Position numbers and translations under genes: made by a program
In this document: positions 18,637-30,155 of the stretch, one piece after another
Layout: every line of letters starts with the position of its first letter
Position numbering within the stretch: position 1 is the stretch's first letter
Assembly (NCBI GenBank): GCA_034189165.1
Contig: JAXHVN010000051.1
Coordinates: 1-46,588 of the forward strand
Direction of reading: 5' to 3'
DNA length: 46,588 bases
Source: JAASSS01 sp021767745
GTDB lineage: Bacteria > Pseudomonadota > Gammaproteobacteria > UBA5335
Notes under the pieces: model-generated
Seen by the model: only the letters and a program-made list of their open reading frames with translations
Databases searched by the model: none
Told to the model about the DNA's origin: nothing

Positions 18637-19980
18637 CTATCGCAATCGAGGGGTCACCGCCTGCGTCACCGCCGCGACGATCTCGCGGGCATGATGCTGG
18701 ATGAGAGGTTCGTCGGCGCCCTCCAGCATGATGCGGACCACCGGCTCGGTCCCCGAGGGCCGCAGCAGCACGCGGCCGCTGTCCCCGAGGGCGCTGCGGG
18801 CCGCGGCCACCGCCGCGGTGACATCACGATGCCCGAGCGCCTCGCGCGAGGCGGCGACGTTCTCGATGATCTGCGGAAAATGGCGCAGCGGCGCGACCAG
18901 CTGGCGCAGGCTGCGGCCCGACTCCATCATCACGCCCAGCACCTGCAGGGCGGCGATGATGCCGTCGCCGGTGCTGGTGCGATCGAGGCAGATCACATGG
19001 CCGGACGGCTCGCCGCCGAGGACGCCCTCGCGCTGGTGCAGCCGCTCCAGCACATGGCGGTCGCCCACCGGCGCCCGTTCAAAGCCGATGCCGGCCACCG
19101 CCAGCGCCTGCTCCAGGCCGAGGTTGCTCATGACGGTGCCCACCACCGGGCCGCGCAGGCGATCGCGCGCCGCCGCGGCCGTGGCGATCACGAACAGGAT
19201 GCCGTCACCGTTGACGACCTGGCCGGTGTCGTCGACGAGGATGACCCGGTCGCCATCGCCGTCCAGCGCGATGCCGACGTCTGCCCGCGCCTCGCGCACC
19301 AGCGCCTGCAGGCGCGCCGGCGCGGTCGAGCCGCAACCGTCGTTGATGTTGAAGCCGTCCGGCGCGACGCCCATGGTCACGATGTCGGCGCCAAGCTCGG
19401 TCAGCACCGCCGGGGCGACGGCGTAGGTGGCGCCATGGGCGCAGTCGAGCGCCACGCGCAGGCCACGCAGCGAGAGCCCCGCGTCCAGCGCCGCCTTGCA
19501 GAACTCGATGTAGCGCCCCTGCGCATCGCTCACGCGCCGCGCCTTGCCGAGACTGGCGACGTCGACCACCTGCAACGGCGCCTCCAGCGCGGCCTCGATG
19601 GCCGCCTCCACCGCATCGGGCAGCTTGCCGCCATCACCGCCGAAGAACTTGACGCCGTTGTCGTGGAACGGGTTATGCGAGGCGCTGATGACCACACCGG
19701 CACTGGCCCGAAAGGTCTTGGTGAGATAGGCCACGCCCGGCGTCGGCATCGGCCCGAGCAGACGCACATCCACGCCGGAGGCGGACAACCCCGCCTCCAG
19801 CGCCGACTCGAACATGTAGCCGGAGATCCGCGTGTCCTTGCCGATCAGCACCTTGCCGCGCCCCTCGGCGGCGAACACCCGACCGGCCGCCGCGCCCAGG
19901 CGCATGACGAAGTCGGGCGACATCGGCTGCTCGCCCACCCGACCGCGGATGCCATCGGTGCCGAAATAGCGTCTGCTCAC
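18637..19980 (-). CDS. glmM: phosphoglucosamine mutase
   Basis: 447 residues. GlmM converts glucosamine 6-phosphate to glucosamine 1-phosphate for UDP-GlcNAc, peptidoglycan and LPS. Seen: RYFGTDGIRG at the N terminus, the phosphoserine loop ISASHNPFHDNG with Ser 101, the metal loop DGDGDR, and the C-terminal phosphate-binding LRPSGTEPVVRIM. The start is GTG at 19980, overlapping the folP stop as GTGA. Confidence 0.98.
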   Translation of the reverse strand: MSRRYFGTDGIRGRVGEQPMSPDFVMRLGAAAGRVFAAEGRGKVLIGKDTRISGYMFESALEAGLSASGVDVRLLGPMPTPGVAYLTKTFRASAGVVISASHNPFHDNGVKFFGGDGGKLPDAVEAAIEAALEAPLQVVDVASLGKARRVSDAQGRYIEFCKAALDAGLSLRGLRVALDCAHGATYAVAPAVLTELGADIVTMGVAPDGFNINDGCGSTAPARLQALVREARADVGIALDGDGDRVILVDDTGQVVNGDGILFVIATAAAARDRLRGPVVGTVMSNLGLEQALAVAGIGFERAPVGDRHVLERLHQREGVLGGEPSGHVICLDRTSTGDGIIAALQVLGVMMESGRSLRQLVAPLRHFPQIIENVAASREALGHRDVTAAVAAARSALGDSGRVLLRPSGTEPVVRIMLEGADEPLIQHHAREIVAAVTQAVTPRLR

Positions 19981-20837
19981 CCTTCGCTCTCCTGCGTTCG
20001 CCGTACCGCCTCCCAGATCCGCAGGGCATCGACGGTCGGCCCGACATCATGCACGCGCACCAGGCGCGCTCCGCGCTGCGCGGCCACCAGGGCGGCCGCC
20101 ACCGAGGCGTGCAGCCGACCCTCGACGGGGCGCTCGTCCAGCAGCTCGCCCAGGCTGCGCTTACGGGACAGTCCCACCAGCAGCGGCCGGCCGAGGCGCC
20201 GGCGCAGCCGCTCCAGCCCGGCCAGCAACTGCAGGTTGTGCGTCGTGCGCTTGCCGAAGCCGAAGCCCGGATCGAGCACGACACGTTCGCGCGCCACGCC
20301 CGCCGCTTCGCAGGCCACCAGCCGCGCCTCGAGAAAATCCCCCACCGCCTGCGTCACGTCCTCGTAGTGAGGCGCCGCCTGCATGTTCGCCGGCTCGCCC
20401 TGCATATGCATGAGGCAAACTGCCACCTCGCTGTCGGCCACCGCCGCCAGGGCACCGGGCCGGCGCAGGGCGCGCACATCGTTGATCATCGCCGCGCCCG
20501 CCGCGACGGCCTCGCGCATCAGGAGCGGCTCGCTCGTGTCGACCGACAGCGGGATCGACAGCTCCCGGCGCAGCGCCCGCAGCACCGGCAGCACCCGTGC
20601 GACTTCCTGCTGGGGGGGCACCGGCCGGGCGCCGGGGCGCGTGGATTCGCCGCCGAGATCGAGCAGATCGGCGCCCTCCTCCACCATGCGATGAGCGGCG
20701 GCGAGTGCTGCCTCTAGCCCACGATGGCGGCCGCCATCGGCAAACGAGTCCGGCGTGAGGTTGAGGATACCCATCACCAGAGGCCGGCGATCGGGTTGCC
20801 CGATCGCCTCGAGCAGTCCATGCGATGACACAGCCAT
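19977..20837 (-). CDS. folP: dihydropteroate synthase
   Basis: 286 residues, a TIM-barrel enzyme that joins p-aminobenzoate to dihydropterin pyrophosphate in folate synthesis. Signature motifs: GILNLTPDSFADGG near the start and LLDLGGESTRPGA, with later DPGFGFGKRTTHN. ATG start at 20837 lacks a strong ribosome site. The gene follows ftsH after a 75-base gap holding a 12-bp GC hairpin; the ftsH-folP-glmM order is common in the class. Confidence 0.97.
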   Translation of the reverse strand: MAVSSHGLLEAIGQPDRRPLVMGILNLTPDSFADGGRHRGLEAALAAAHRMVEEGADLLDLGGESTRPGARPVPPQQEVARVLPVLRALRRELSIPLSVDTSEPLLMREAVAAGAAMINDVRALRRPGALAAVADSEVAVCLMHMQGEPANMQAAPHYEDVTQAVGDFLEARLVACEAAGVARERVVLDPGFGFGKRTTHNLQLLAGLERLRRRLGRPLLVGLSRKRSLGELLDERPVEGRLHASVAAALVAAQRGARLVRVHDVGPTVDALRIWEAVRRTQESEG

Positions 20838-20860
20838 GCAGGCGTCAGTCGTGTAATGGC

Positions 20861-20888
20861 AGCGGCCGGCCCCGAGGGGCCGGCCGCT
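20861..20888. terminator. strong GC-rich hairpin between ftsH and folP
   Basis: A perfect 12-bp inverted repeat (AGCGGCCGGCCC with its complement) and a four-base loop. No T run follows on the minus strand, so termination, if any, would be weak or it acts as an mRNA end stabiliser. Confidence 0.45.
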
Positions 20889-20912
20889 GACCGGATCGTT
20901 GCTGCGCCTCGC

Positions 20913-22841
20913 TCAGCTCGTGGCGCCCGTCACCTTGCCTCCCGGCGACTGCGGCGAGGGACCCGGCGGGGCGATCACCGCCCCGCGCCCCGGCGGCGTG
21001 GAATCGTCATTGGGATCGATCCAGTCCCGCGGCGGCCCCGGTTCACGGCCGGCCATGATGGCGTCGATCTGCGGCCGGTCGATGGTCTCGTACTTGATCA
21101 GCGCCTCGGCCATCACGTGCAATTTCTCGAGATTGTCCTCCAGGATCGACTTGGACCGCTGGTAGTTGCGTTCGATGATCGAGCGGATTTCCTCGTCGAT
21201 GGCGTGCGCCGTGTCGTCCGAGAGCAGCGAGGGACGCGGCCCATAGGGCGAGGCAGCGGCCTCCTCCTCGCCGTAGGCCAGCGGCCCGAGCCGCTCGGAC
21301 AGCCCCCACTTGGTCACCATGTTCCGGGCGATCTCGGTCGCACGCTCGATGTCGTTGGAGGCACCGGTGGTCACCGCGTCGGCGCCGAAGATGATCTCCT
21401 CGGCCAGCCGCCCACCGAACAGGCTGGAAAGCTGGCTTTCCAGCCGGCGCTTGCTGTAGCTGTGCCGGTCGTCCTCGGGCAGAAACATGGTCACGCCCAA
21501 GGCCCGGCCCCGCGGCATGATGCTGATCTTGTAGACCGGATCGTGCTCGGGCACCGTGAGGCCGACGATGGCGTGGCCCGCCTCGTGGTAGGCCGTCAGC
21601 TTCTTCTCGTCCGGCGACATGACCATGGAGCGCCGTTCGGCACCCATCATGATCTTGTCCTTGGCCTTCTCGAACATCTCCATATCCACCAGCGAGCGCC
21701 CGCCGCGGGCGGCCATCAGCGCCGCCTCGTTGACGAGGTTGGCCAGCTCGGCACCGGAGAAGCCCGGGGTGCCGCGGGCGATCAGCGCCGGCTGCACATC
21801 GTCGGCGACCGGCACCTTGCGAATATGGACCTTGAGGATCTGCTCGCGACCACGCACGTCCGGCAGGCCGACCACAACCTGGCGATCGAAGCGCCCCGGG
21901 CGCAGCAGCGCCTTGTCCAGCACGTCGGGCCGGTTGGTCGCGGCGATCACGATCACGCCCTCGTTGCCCTCGAAGCCGTCCATCTCGACCAGCAGCTGAT
22001 TCAACGTCTGCTCGCGCTCATCGTGGCCGCCGCCGAGCCCGGCGCCACGGTGGCGCCCCACGGCATCGATCTCGTCGATGAAGATGATGCAGGGCGCGTG
22101 CTTCTTGGCCTGCTCGAACATGTCGCGCACCCGCGAGGCGCCCACGCCGACGAACATCTCGACGAAGTCCGAGCCGGAGATGGTGAAGAACGGCACCTTG
22201 GCCTCGCCGGCGATCGCCCGGGCCAGCAGCGTCTTGCCCGTACCCGGCGGGCCCACCATCAGCACCCCGCGCGGGATCTTGCCGCCCAACCGCTGGAACT
22301 TGGAGGGGTCGCGCAGGAAGTCGACCAGCTCGACCACGTCCTCCTTGGCCTCGTCGCAGCCGGCCACATCGTTGAACGTGACCTTGACCTGATCCTCGGC
22401 CAGCATCCGCGCCTTGCTCTTGCCGAACGACATCGCGCCACGGCCGGCGCCGCCGCCCTGCATCTGCCGCATGAAGAAGATCCACACGCCGATCAGCAGC
22501 AGGAACGGGAACCAGGAGATGAAGATCTGCATCAGCAGCGACTGCCGCTCCGGCGCCTGCCCGACGACCGTGACGTCGTTCTCGAGCAGTTCGCCGATCA
22601 GCGCGCTGTTGTCGGTCTCGGGGCTGTAGGTCGTGAAGCGCTCGCCATTCGACAGCTGCCCCTCGATCGCCCGCCCGTCGATCTCGACGCGGGAGACGGC
22701 GCCGCTCTCCACCTGCGTCAGGAAGTCGGAGTACGCCATTTTCTCCGCGGCCGCATCGCGGGTGTTGAAGCCGTTGAAGACCGACATCAACACCACGGCG
22801 ATGATGACCCAGAGAATCAGATTCTTTGCCATGTCGCTCAA
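20913..22841 (-). CDS. ftsH: ATP-dependent zinc metalloprotease FtsH
   Basis: 642 residues, inner-membrane AAA+ protease that degrades misfolded membrane proteins and short-lived regulators. Two transmembrane helices (about 8-24 and 108-125) flank a periplasmic domain; Walker A GPPGTGKT at 197-204, Walker B IIFIDE at 252-257, and zinc-protease HEAGH at 419-423. The TTG start at 22841 has an AGAGGTG site at good spacing; the ATG three codons later (22832, giving MAKNLILW as in E. coli) is the alternative. The C terminus is proline-rich. Confidence 0.97.
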   Translation of the reverse strand: MSDMAKNLILWVIIAVVLMSVFNGFNTRDAAAEKMAYSDFLTQVESGAVSRVEIDGRAIEGQLSNGERFTTYSPETDNSALIGELLENDVTVVGQAPERQSLLMQIFISWFPFLLLIGVWIFFMRQMQGGGAGRGAMSFGKSKARMLAEDQVKVTFNDVAGCDEAKEDVVELVDFLRDPSKFQRLGGKIPRGVLMVGPPGTGKTLLARAIAGEAKVPFFTISGSDFVEMFVGVGASRVRDMFEQAKKHAPCIIFIDEIDAVGRHRGAGLGGGHDEREQTLNQLLVEMDGFEGNEGVIVIAATNRPDVLDKALLRPGRFDRQVVVGLPDVRGREQILKVHIRKVPVADDVQPALIARGTPGFSGAELANLVNEAALMAARGGRSLVDMEMFEKAKDKIMMGAERRSMVMSPDEKKLTAYHEAGHAIVGLTVPEHDPVYKISIMPRGRALGVTMFLPEDDRHSYSKRRLESQLSSLFGGRLAEEIIFGADAVTTGASNDIERATEIARNMVTKWGLSERLGPLAYGEEEAAASPYGPRPSLLSDDTAHAIDEEIRSIIERNYQRSKSILEDNLEKLHVMAEALIKYETIDRPQIDAIMAGREPGPPRDWIDPNDDSTPPGRGAVIAPPGPSPQSPGGKVTGATS

Positions 22842-22931
22842 AGCGGCACCTCTCGGTAAAGGTGACGGGTCGCGTGCCGTCGCCGGCCCGCCGGATCGAT
22901 GTTACAACTCTTTGACCTGTCCGTTTCGATC

Positions 22932-23555
22932 TTAAGCCGAGCGGGGCCCGCGGGCCAGCAGATACTGTTCCCGGCTACGATCGCGCGAGGCGGCCGGCTT
23001 GCGCACCACCACCCGCTCGAAACCCGCCCGCAGCTGCCGCAGATACCCGTCGAAGCCCTCGCCCTGGAAAACCTTCACGAGCAAGGCGCCGTCCGGGCGG
23101 AGAACCTCCTGCGCCAGCGCCAACGCCAGCTCGGCCAGATACATTCCCCGCGCCTGATCCGCGGCACGGATGCCACTCATGTTGGGGGCCATGTCGGAGA
23201 GCACAAGATCGGCCCCCTGTGCCGGCAGCTGTGCCTGCAGCTGTGCCAACACTGCCTGCTCGGTGAAGTCGCCCTCCACGAACACGACGCCCTCGATAGG
23301 GGACATCGGCAGGATGTCCAGCGCCAACACCCTGCCGGCGCCGACCTTGCTGCGCGCGTACTGGCTCCAGCCGCCCGGCGCCGCGCCCAGATCGACCACC
23401 TGCAGGCCGGGACGAAACAGCCGGTCGCGCTCGTCGATCTCCCTGAGCTTGTAGACCGCCCGCGAGCGCCAGCCCGCCGCCTGCGCCTCGCGCACGTAGG
23501 GATCGGTGGCGTGTTCCTGCAGCCAGCGTCCGCTGCTGCCGCGCCGGCGGCTCAC
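22932..23555 (-). CDS. rlmE: 23S rRNA (uridine-2'-O-) methyltransferase RlmE/FtsJ
   Basis: 207 residues; it methylates U2552 of 23S rRNA. The SAM motif VDLGAAPGGWSQ (54-65) and the K-D-K-E catalytic set are seen: Lys 36 (AVYKLRE), Asp 121 (SDMAPNMSG), Lys 161 (LLVKVFQG) and Glu 196. The start is GTG at 23555. It precedes ftsH by 90 bases, the usual rlmE-ftsH pair, and is divergent from yhbY. Confidence 0.97.
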   Translation of the reverse strand: MSRRRGSSGRWLQEHATDPYVREAQAAGWRSRAVYKLREIDERDRLFRPGLQVVDLGAAPGGWSQYARSKVGAGRVLALDILPMSPIEGVVFVEGDFTEQAVLAQLQAQLPAQGADLVLSDMAPNMSGIRAADQARGMYLAELALALAQEVLRPDGALLVKVFQGEGFDGYLRQLRAGFERVVVRKPAASRDRSREQYLLARGPRSA

Positions 23556-23573
23556 GCCGCCTTCCCCGGCAAG

Positions 23574-23602
23574 GCCGGGCGGCGTATCCTTCGCCGCCCG
23601 GC
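23574..23602. promoter_or_regulatory. 11-bp palindrome in the rlmE/yhbY divergent gap
   Basis: A perfect 11-bp inverted repeat (GCCGGGCGGCG and complement) with the seven-base loop TATCCTT. It occupies a third of the 83-base gap between the divergent starts. It may be a hairpin in the rlmE leader or a protein-binding site; nothing in the sequence decides. Confidence 0.4.
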
Positions 23603-23638
23603 GCCGCGCGAGCGGTACCCCTCGACGCGGAGCAAGGC

Positions 23639-23905
23639 ATGCAGGCAGCGGAACGGCGGCGACTCAGAGCCCAGGCGCACAGCCTGCGGCCCGTGGTATT
23701 GGTCGGCGCGGCCGGCGTGACGGCGGCGGTGCTGGCCGAGATCGACCATGCCCTTGCCGCGCACGAACTGATCAAGATCCGCCTGCGCCTGGAGGCGCGC
23801 GAGCAGCGGGAGGCCGCGGCCAGGCAGATCGCCGAAGAGCTCAATGCCGTGCAGGTTCAGCGGGTCGGGCACGTCTTCACCTATTACCGGCCCCGGCCCG
23901 AATGA
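23639..23905 (+). CDS. yhbY: YhbY family CRM-domain RNA-binding protein
   Basis: 88 residues, one CRM domain. YhbY-type proteins associate with pre-50S particles and are thought to help ribosome assembly. The family pattern is seen: LRAQAHSLRPVVLVGAAGVT, then ELIKIRLRL and the C-terminal VGHVFTYYRP. ATG at 23639 with a GGAG site seven bases upstream. Convergent with and overlapping by 29 bases the DUF4149 gene. Confidence 0.95.
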   Translation: MQAAERRRLRAQAHSLRPVVLVGAAGVTAAVLAEIDHALAAHELIKIRLRLEAREQREAAARQIAEELNAVQVQRVGHVFTYYRPRPE

Positions 23906-24374
23906 GGCCCGCCGGGCGGCCGAGGTAGATCACGAGCCCGAGACCTGCAGCGGCGAGAAAGGCGAGTTCGGCGCCGCCATGGGCGAGGCGAAACAGCAGA
24001 CCGCCACCGGGCCGGGTCGCCGCCACCAGCGGCTGCAGGGCCAGCAGCTGCAGTACGATCAGCGCCAACGCCAGTCCCAGCAGGCGCCGGCCGCGGCCGG
24101 CGGCCGGCAACAGCCACCACAGCCCGAGGGCGGCGGCCAGCGACACGCCGTTCACCCAGCGAAACAGGCGCCCGGCGATGTCGCCGGCGCTCGCCGCGGG
24201 CAGCGTGGAGAACAGCGTGGGCGCCACCAGCAGCCCCACCGTCAGCGCGCTGCCGACCCAGCAGAGCAGCAGCAGACGGATCGTCGCCTCGCGCCAGCCC
24301 GGGCTAGACGTAGCGAACCTCCACGATCTCCAGCTCGCGCACGCCGGCAGGGGTCTCCACGCTCGCCAGCTCAC
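23877..24374 (-). CDS. DUF4149 domain membrane protein
   Basis: A small hydrophobic protein with about four transmembrane helices (from RLLLLCWVGSALTVGLLVA to LAFLAAAGLGLVIYL) and the family-like VAPTLFSTLP and GDIAGRLFRWVNGVS segments. Its place between greA and yhbY/rlmE is where DUF4149 genes are found in Pseudomonas and relatives. Function unknown. The start is uncertain: no ATG, GTG or TTG lies between the greA stop (24304) and the first helix, so either translation begins at the ATG at 24374, 71 bases inside greA, or at a rare codon such as ATC or CTG after 24304. Confidence 0.8.
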   Translation of the reverse strand: MSWRAWRPLPACASWRSWRFATSSPGWREATIRLLLLCWVGSALTVGLLVAPTLFSTLPAASAGDIAGRLFRWVNGVSLAAALGLWWLLPAAGRGRRLLGLALALIVLQLLALQPLVAATRPGGGLLFRLAHGGAELAFLAAAGLGLVIYLGRPAGLIRAGAGNR

Positions 24375-24776
24375 CTTCGGACTTGCCGATCAGCGCACGG
24401 GCGATGGGGGAATTCACCGACAGCAGGCCGGCCTTGATGTCGGCCTCGTCCTCACCGACGATGCGATAGCTGAGCTCGCGATCGGCGTCCTCGTCGTGCA
24501 CCACCACGGTTGCACCGAACACCACGCGATCGGAGGGCGGCAGCTTGGTCACGTCGATCACCTGCGCGTTCGCGAGCTTGCCCTCCAACTCGGCGATGCG
24601 GGCCTCGATGAAGCCCTGCTCCTCGCGCGCGGCATGATACTCCGCGTTTTCCTTGAGATCGCCATGGGCACGCGCCTCGGCGATCGCCTCGATCACGCGG
24701 GGTCGGTCGGTGTTCTTGAGGCGCCCGAGCTCGCGCTGCAACTGCTCGGCACCCTGCACGGTCAGCGGCACTCGGT

Positions 24777-24780
<4 letters not shown>
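24304..24780 (-). CDS. greA: transcript cleavage factor GreA
   Basis: 158 residues, the exact family size. GreA rescues backtracked RNA polymerase by stimulating cleavage of the RNA 3' end. The N-terminal coiled coil ends in the acidic tip (DLKENAEYHAAREEQ with Asp and Glu), and the C-terminal FKBP-like domain has SPIARALIGKSEGE. The ATG overlaps the carB stop as ATGA. Confidence 0.98.
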
Positions 24781-28001
<3,221 letters not shown>

Positions 28002-28035
28002 GGACGCTCGCCAGCAGAGAATGGGAAGGGCGCGA

Positions 28036-29163
28036 TCAGCCGCGCCGGGCCTGCATCAGCTTCACGAAGCGATCGAACAGGCTGCGGATGTCGTGGGGAC
28101 CGGGACTCGCCTCCGGATGCCCCTGAAAGCCGAAGGCGGGGTGTTCGGTGTGCCGCACGCCCTGGATCGTGTCGTCGAACAGCGAGCGGTGCGTCACCTG
28201 CAGGCTCGCCGGCAGATCCCGATCGGCCAGCGCAAAGCCATGGTTCTGGCTGCTGATCATCACGCGCTGCGCCTCCAGGTCCAGCACCGGGTGATTGGCG
28301 CCGTGGTGGCCGACCTTCATCTTCTCGGTCCGTCCGCCGGCAGCGAGCCCGAGCAGCTGATGGCCAAGGCAGATGCCGAAGGTCGGCGTATCGCTGGCCA
28401 GCACTTCGCGGATGTTCTCGATCGCGTAGTCCAGCGGCTCCGGATCGCCCGGGCCGTTGGACAGGAACACCCCGTCCGGGCGCTCGGCCAGCACCTCGCC
28501 GGCCGGCGTGCCGGCCGGCAGCACCGTCAGTTCGCAGCCGATGTCGTGCAGCAGCCGCAGGATGTTGTGCTTCACCCCATAGTCGTAGGCCAGCACGCGG
28601 AAGCGCGCCGCGGCCCGCGGCCGCCCGCCCCAGCTGCCCTGCTGCCAGTCATAGGCGCGCGCCGTGCTCACGTCGCGGACCAGATCGCGGCCCTGCAGGC
28701 CCGGGAAGGCACGCGCCGCGGCCAGCGCCTCGCGCTCCAGCTCATCCACCGGCCTGTCGCCCGCGGCGATCGCGCCGCCCTGGGCGCCATGCTGGCGCAG
28801 CAGCCGCGTCAGCCGGCGGGTATCGATATCGGCGATCGCCACCACGTTCTGACCGCGCAGATACGCCTCCAGACTCTGCTCGCTGCGCCAGTTGCTGACG
28901 CACATCGAGCTGTCGCGCAGGATCAAGCCGGCTGCCTTCACGCCGGCGGACTCGGCGTCCTCGGCGTTGGCGCCGACGTTACCGATGTGCGGATAGGTCA
29001 GGGTGACGAGCTGGCCGTAGTAGGAGGGGTCGGTGAGGATTTCCTGATAGCCGGTCATCGCGGTGTTGAACACCACCTCGCCGGCCGCGGTACCGGCGGC
29101 GCCGATAGCCGTACCGTGGAACAGACTGCCATCCTCAAGTGCCAGAACCGCGGGTGTGCTCAA
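28036..29163 (-). CDS. carA: carbamoyl-phosphate synthase small subunit (glutaminase)
   Basis: 375 residues. It hydrolyses glutamine and passes ammonia to CarB. The class I amidotransferase nucleophile Cys 265 is in TFGICLGHQLLGLA and the partner His lies in FQGHPEASPGP. The start is TTG at 29161-29163 (MSTPAVLALEDG), supported by a GGAG site six to seven bases upstream; no ATG or GTG fits the family start. A terminator-like hairpin ends 25 bases before this start. Confidence 0.98.
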   Translation of the reverse strand: MSTPAVLALEDGSLFHGTAIGAAGTAAGEVVFNTAMTGYQEILTDPSYYGQLVTLTYPHIGNVGANAEDAESAGVKAAGLILRDSSMCVSNWRSEQSLEAYLRGQNVVAIADIDTRRLTRLLRQHGAQGGAIAAGDRPVDELEREALAAARAFPGLQGRDLVRDVSTARAYDWQQGSWGGRPRAAARFRVLAYDYGVKHNILRLLHDIGCELTVLPAGTPAGEVLAERPDGVFLSNGPGDPEPLDYAIENIREVLASDTPTFGICLGHQLLGLAAGGRTEKMKVGHHGANHPVLDLEAQRVMISSQNHGFALADRDLPASLQVTHRSLFDDTIQGVRHTEHPAFGFQGHPEASPGPHDIRSLFDRFVKLMQARRG

Positions 29164-29187
29164 GCCGATCTCCGGATACGGGACATG

Positions 29188-29216
29188 AAAACGGGAGAGC
29201 CCTGTGCGCTCTCCCG
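29188..29216 (-). terminator. terminator or attenuator between dapB and carA
   Basis: A perfect 9-bp stem CGGGAGAGC/GCTCTCCCG with a seven-base loop, followed on the minus strand by TTTTC. It would end dapB transcripts, or act as an attenuator just before carA. Confidence 0.65.
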
Positions 29217-29284
29217 CATGATTCCCGGCGCGCGCTGCGCGGGCGGAACCTGACCCGCGAGTTTACCGGGCGATCGTCCCGCTG

Positions 29285-30109
29285 TCAGCCGGCCGAGGGC
29301 GGCGAAGACCGCAGGCCCAGCACGTCCTGCATGTCATACAGGCCCGGGGGGCGGCCGGCGAGCCAGCCCGCGGCGCGCAGGGCGCCCCGCGCGAAGTTGG
29401 TCCGGCTGCTGGCCTTGTGGGTGAGCTCGAGCCGCTCGCCCTCGCCGGCGAACATGACGGTATGTTCGCCGACGATGTCGCCGGCGCGCACGGTAGCGAA
29501 GCCGATGGTGCGGCGGGAACGTTCGCCGGTCTGCCCTTGCCGGCCATAGACGGCATCGTGCGCCAGATCCCGCCCCAGCGCCTCGGCCGCCACCTCGCCC
29601 AGCGCCAGCGCCGTCCCGGAGGGGGCGTCGACCTTGTGGCGATGATGGGCCTCGAGGATCTCCACATCGACGCTCTCGCCGAGCGCCCGTGCGGCGGTGT
29701 CGACCAGCTTCAGGAGCAGGTTCACGCCGATGCTCATGTTCGGCGCGAAGACGATGGGGATCTCCCGCGCCGCTTCCGCCAGCGCCGCCTGGCCCGCGGC
29801 GTCGATGCCGGTGGTGCCGATGACCATCGCCTTGCCCAGGCGCCGGCAGCTCGCCAGATGCTCCAGCGTCGGCGCGGGCCGGGTGAACTCGATCAGCACG
29901 TCGAAGTCCGCCGCCGCGGCCACCAGATCGGCGCCGAGGGCGACCCCCGCCCGCTCCACGCCGGCCAGCTCGCCGGCATCGCGCCCGAGCGCTCCATTGC
30001 CGGCGGCCTCCAGCGCGGCGCCCAGCCGGCAGCCCTCGGCTGCGGCCGCGGCGATCAGCGCCCGCCCCATCCTGCCTGCCGCACCACTGACGGCGATCCG
30101 GGGGCTCAT
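29285..30109 (-). CDS. dapB: 4-hydroxy-tetrahydrodipicolinate reductase
   Basis: 274 residues. DapB reduces 4-hydroxy-tetrahydrodipicolinate with NAD(P)H on the lysine and meso-diaminopimelate route. N-terminal Rossmann motif SGAAGRMGR (8-16); the active-site signature EAHHRHKVDAPSGTAL is complete. The ATG at 30107-30109 has an AAAGG site; an in-frame GTG nine codons upstream is less likely. It lies 46 bases after dnaJ, the order dnaK-dnaJ-dapB-carA-carB being common in gammaproteobacteria. Confidence 0.97.
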   Translation of the reverse strand: MSPRIAVSGAAGRMGRALIAAAAAEGCRLGAALEAAGNGALGRDAGELAGVERAGVALGADLVAAAADFDVLIEFTRPAPTLEHLASCRRLGKAMVIGTTGIDAAGQAALAEAAREIPIVFAPNMSIGVNLLLKLVDTAARALGESVDVEILEAHHRHKVDAPSGTALALGEVAAEALGRDLAHDAVYGRQGQTGERSRRTIGFATVRAGDIVGEHTVMFAGEGERLELTHKASSRTNFARGALRAAGWLAGRPPGLYDMQDVLGLRSSPPSAG

Positions 30110-30155
30110 CGCGGCATGCCTTTGGCGTCGGCGCACAGGCGGCCGGTCGGGCCCC

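Noticed and set aside
17995..20367. 790-codon open frame opposite tpiA, glmM and folP
   Set aside because: Runs across three real genes and their junctions; composition is that of an antisense shadow.
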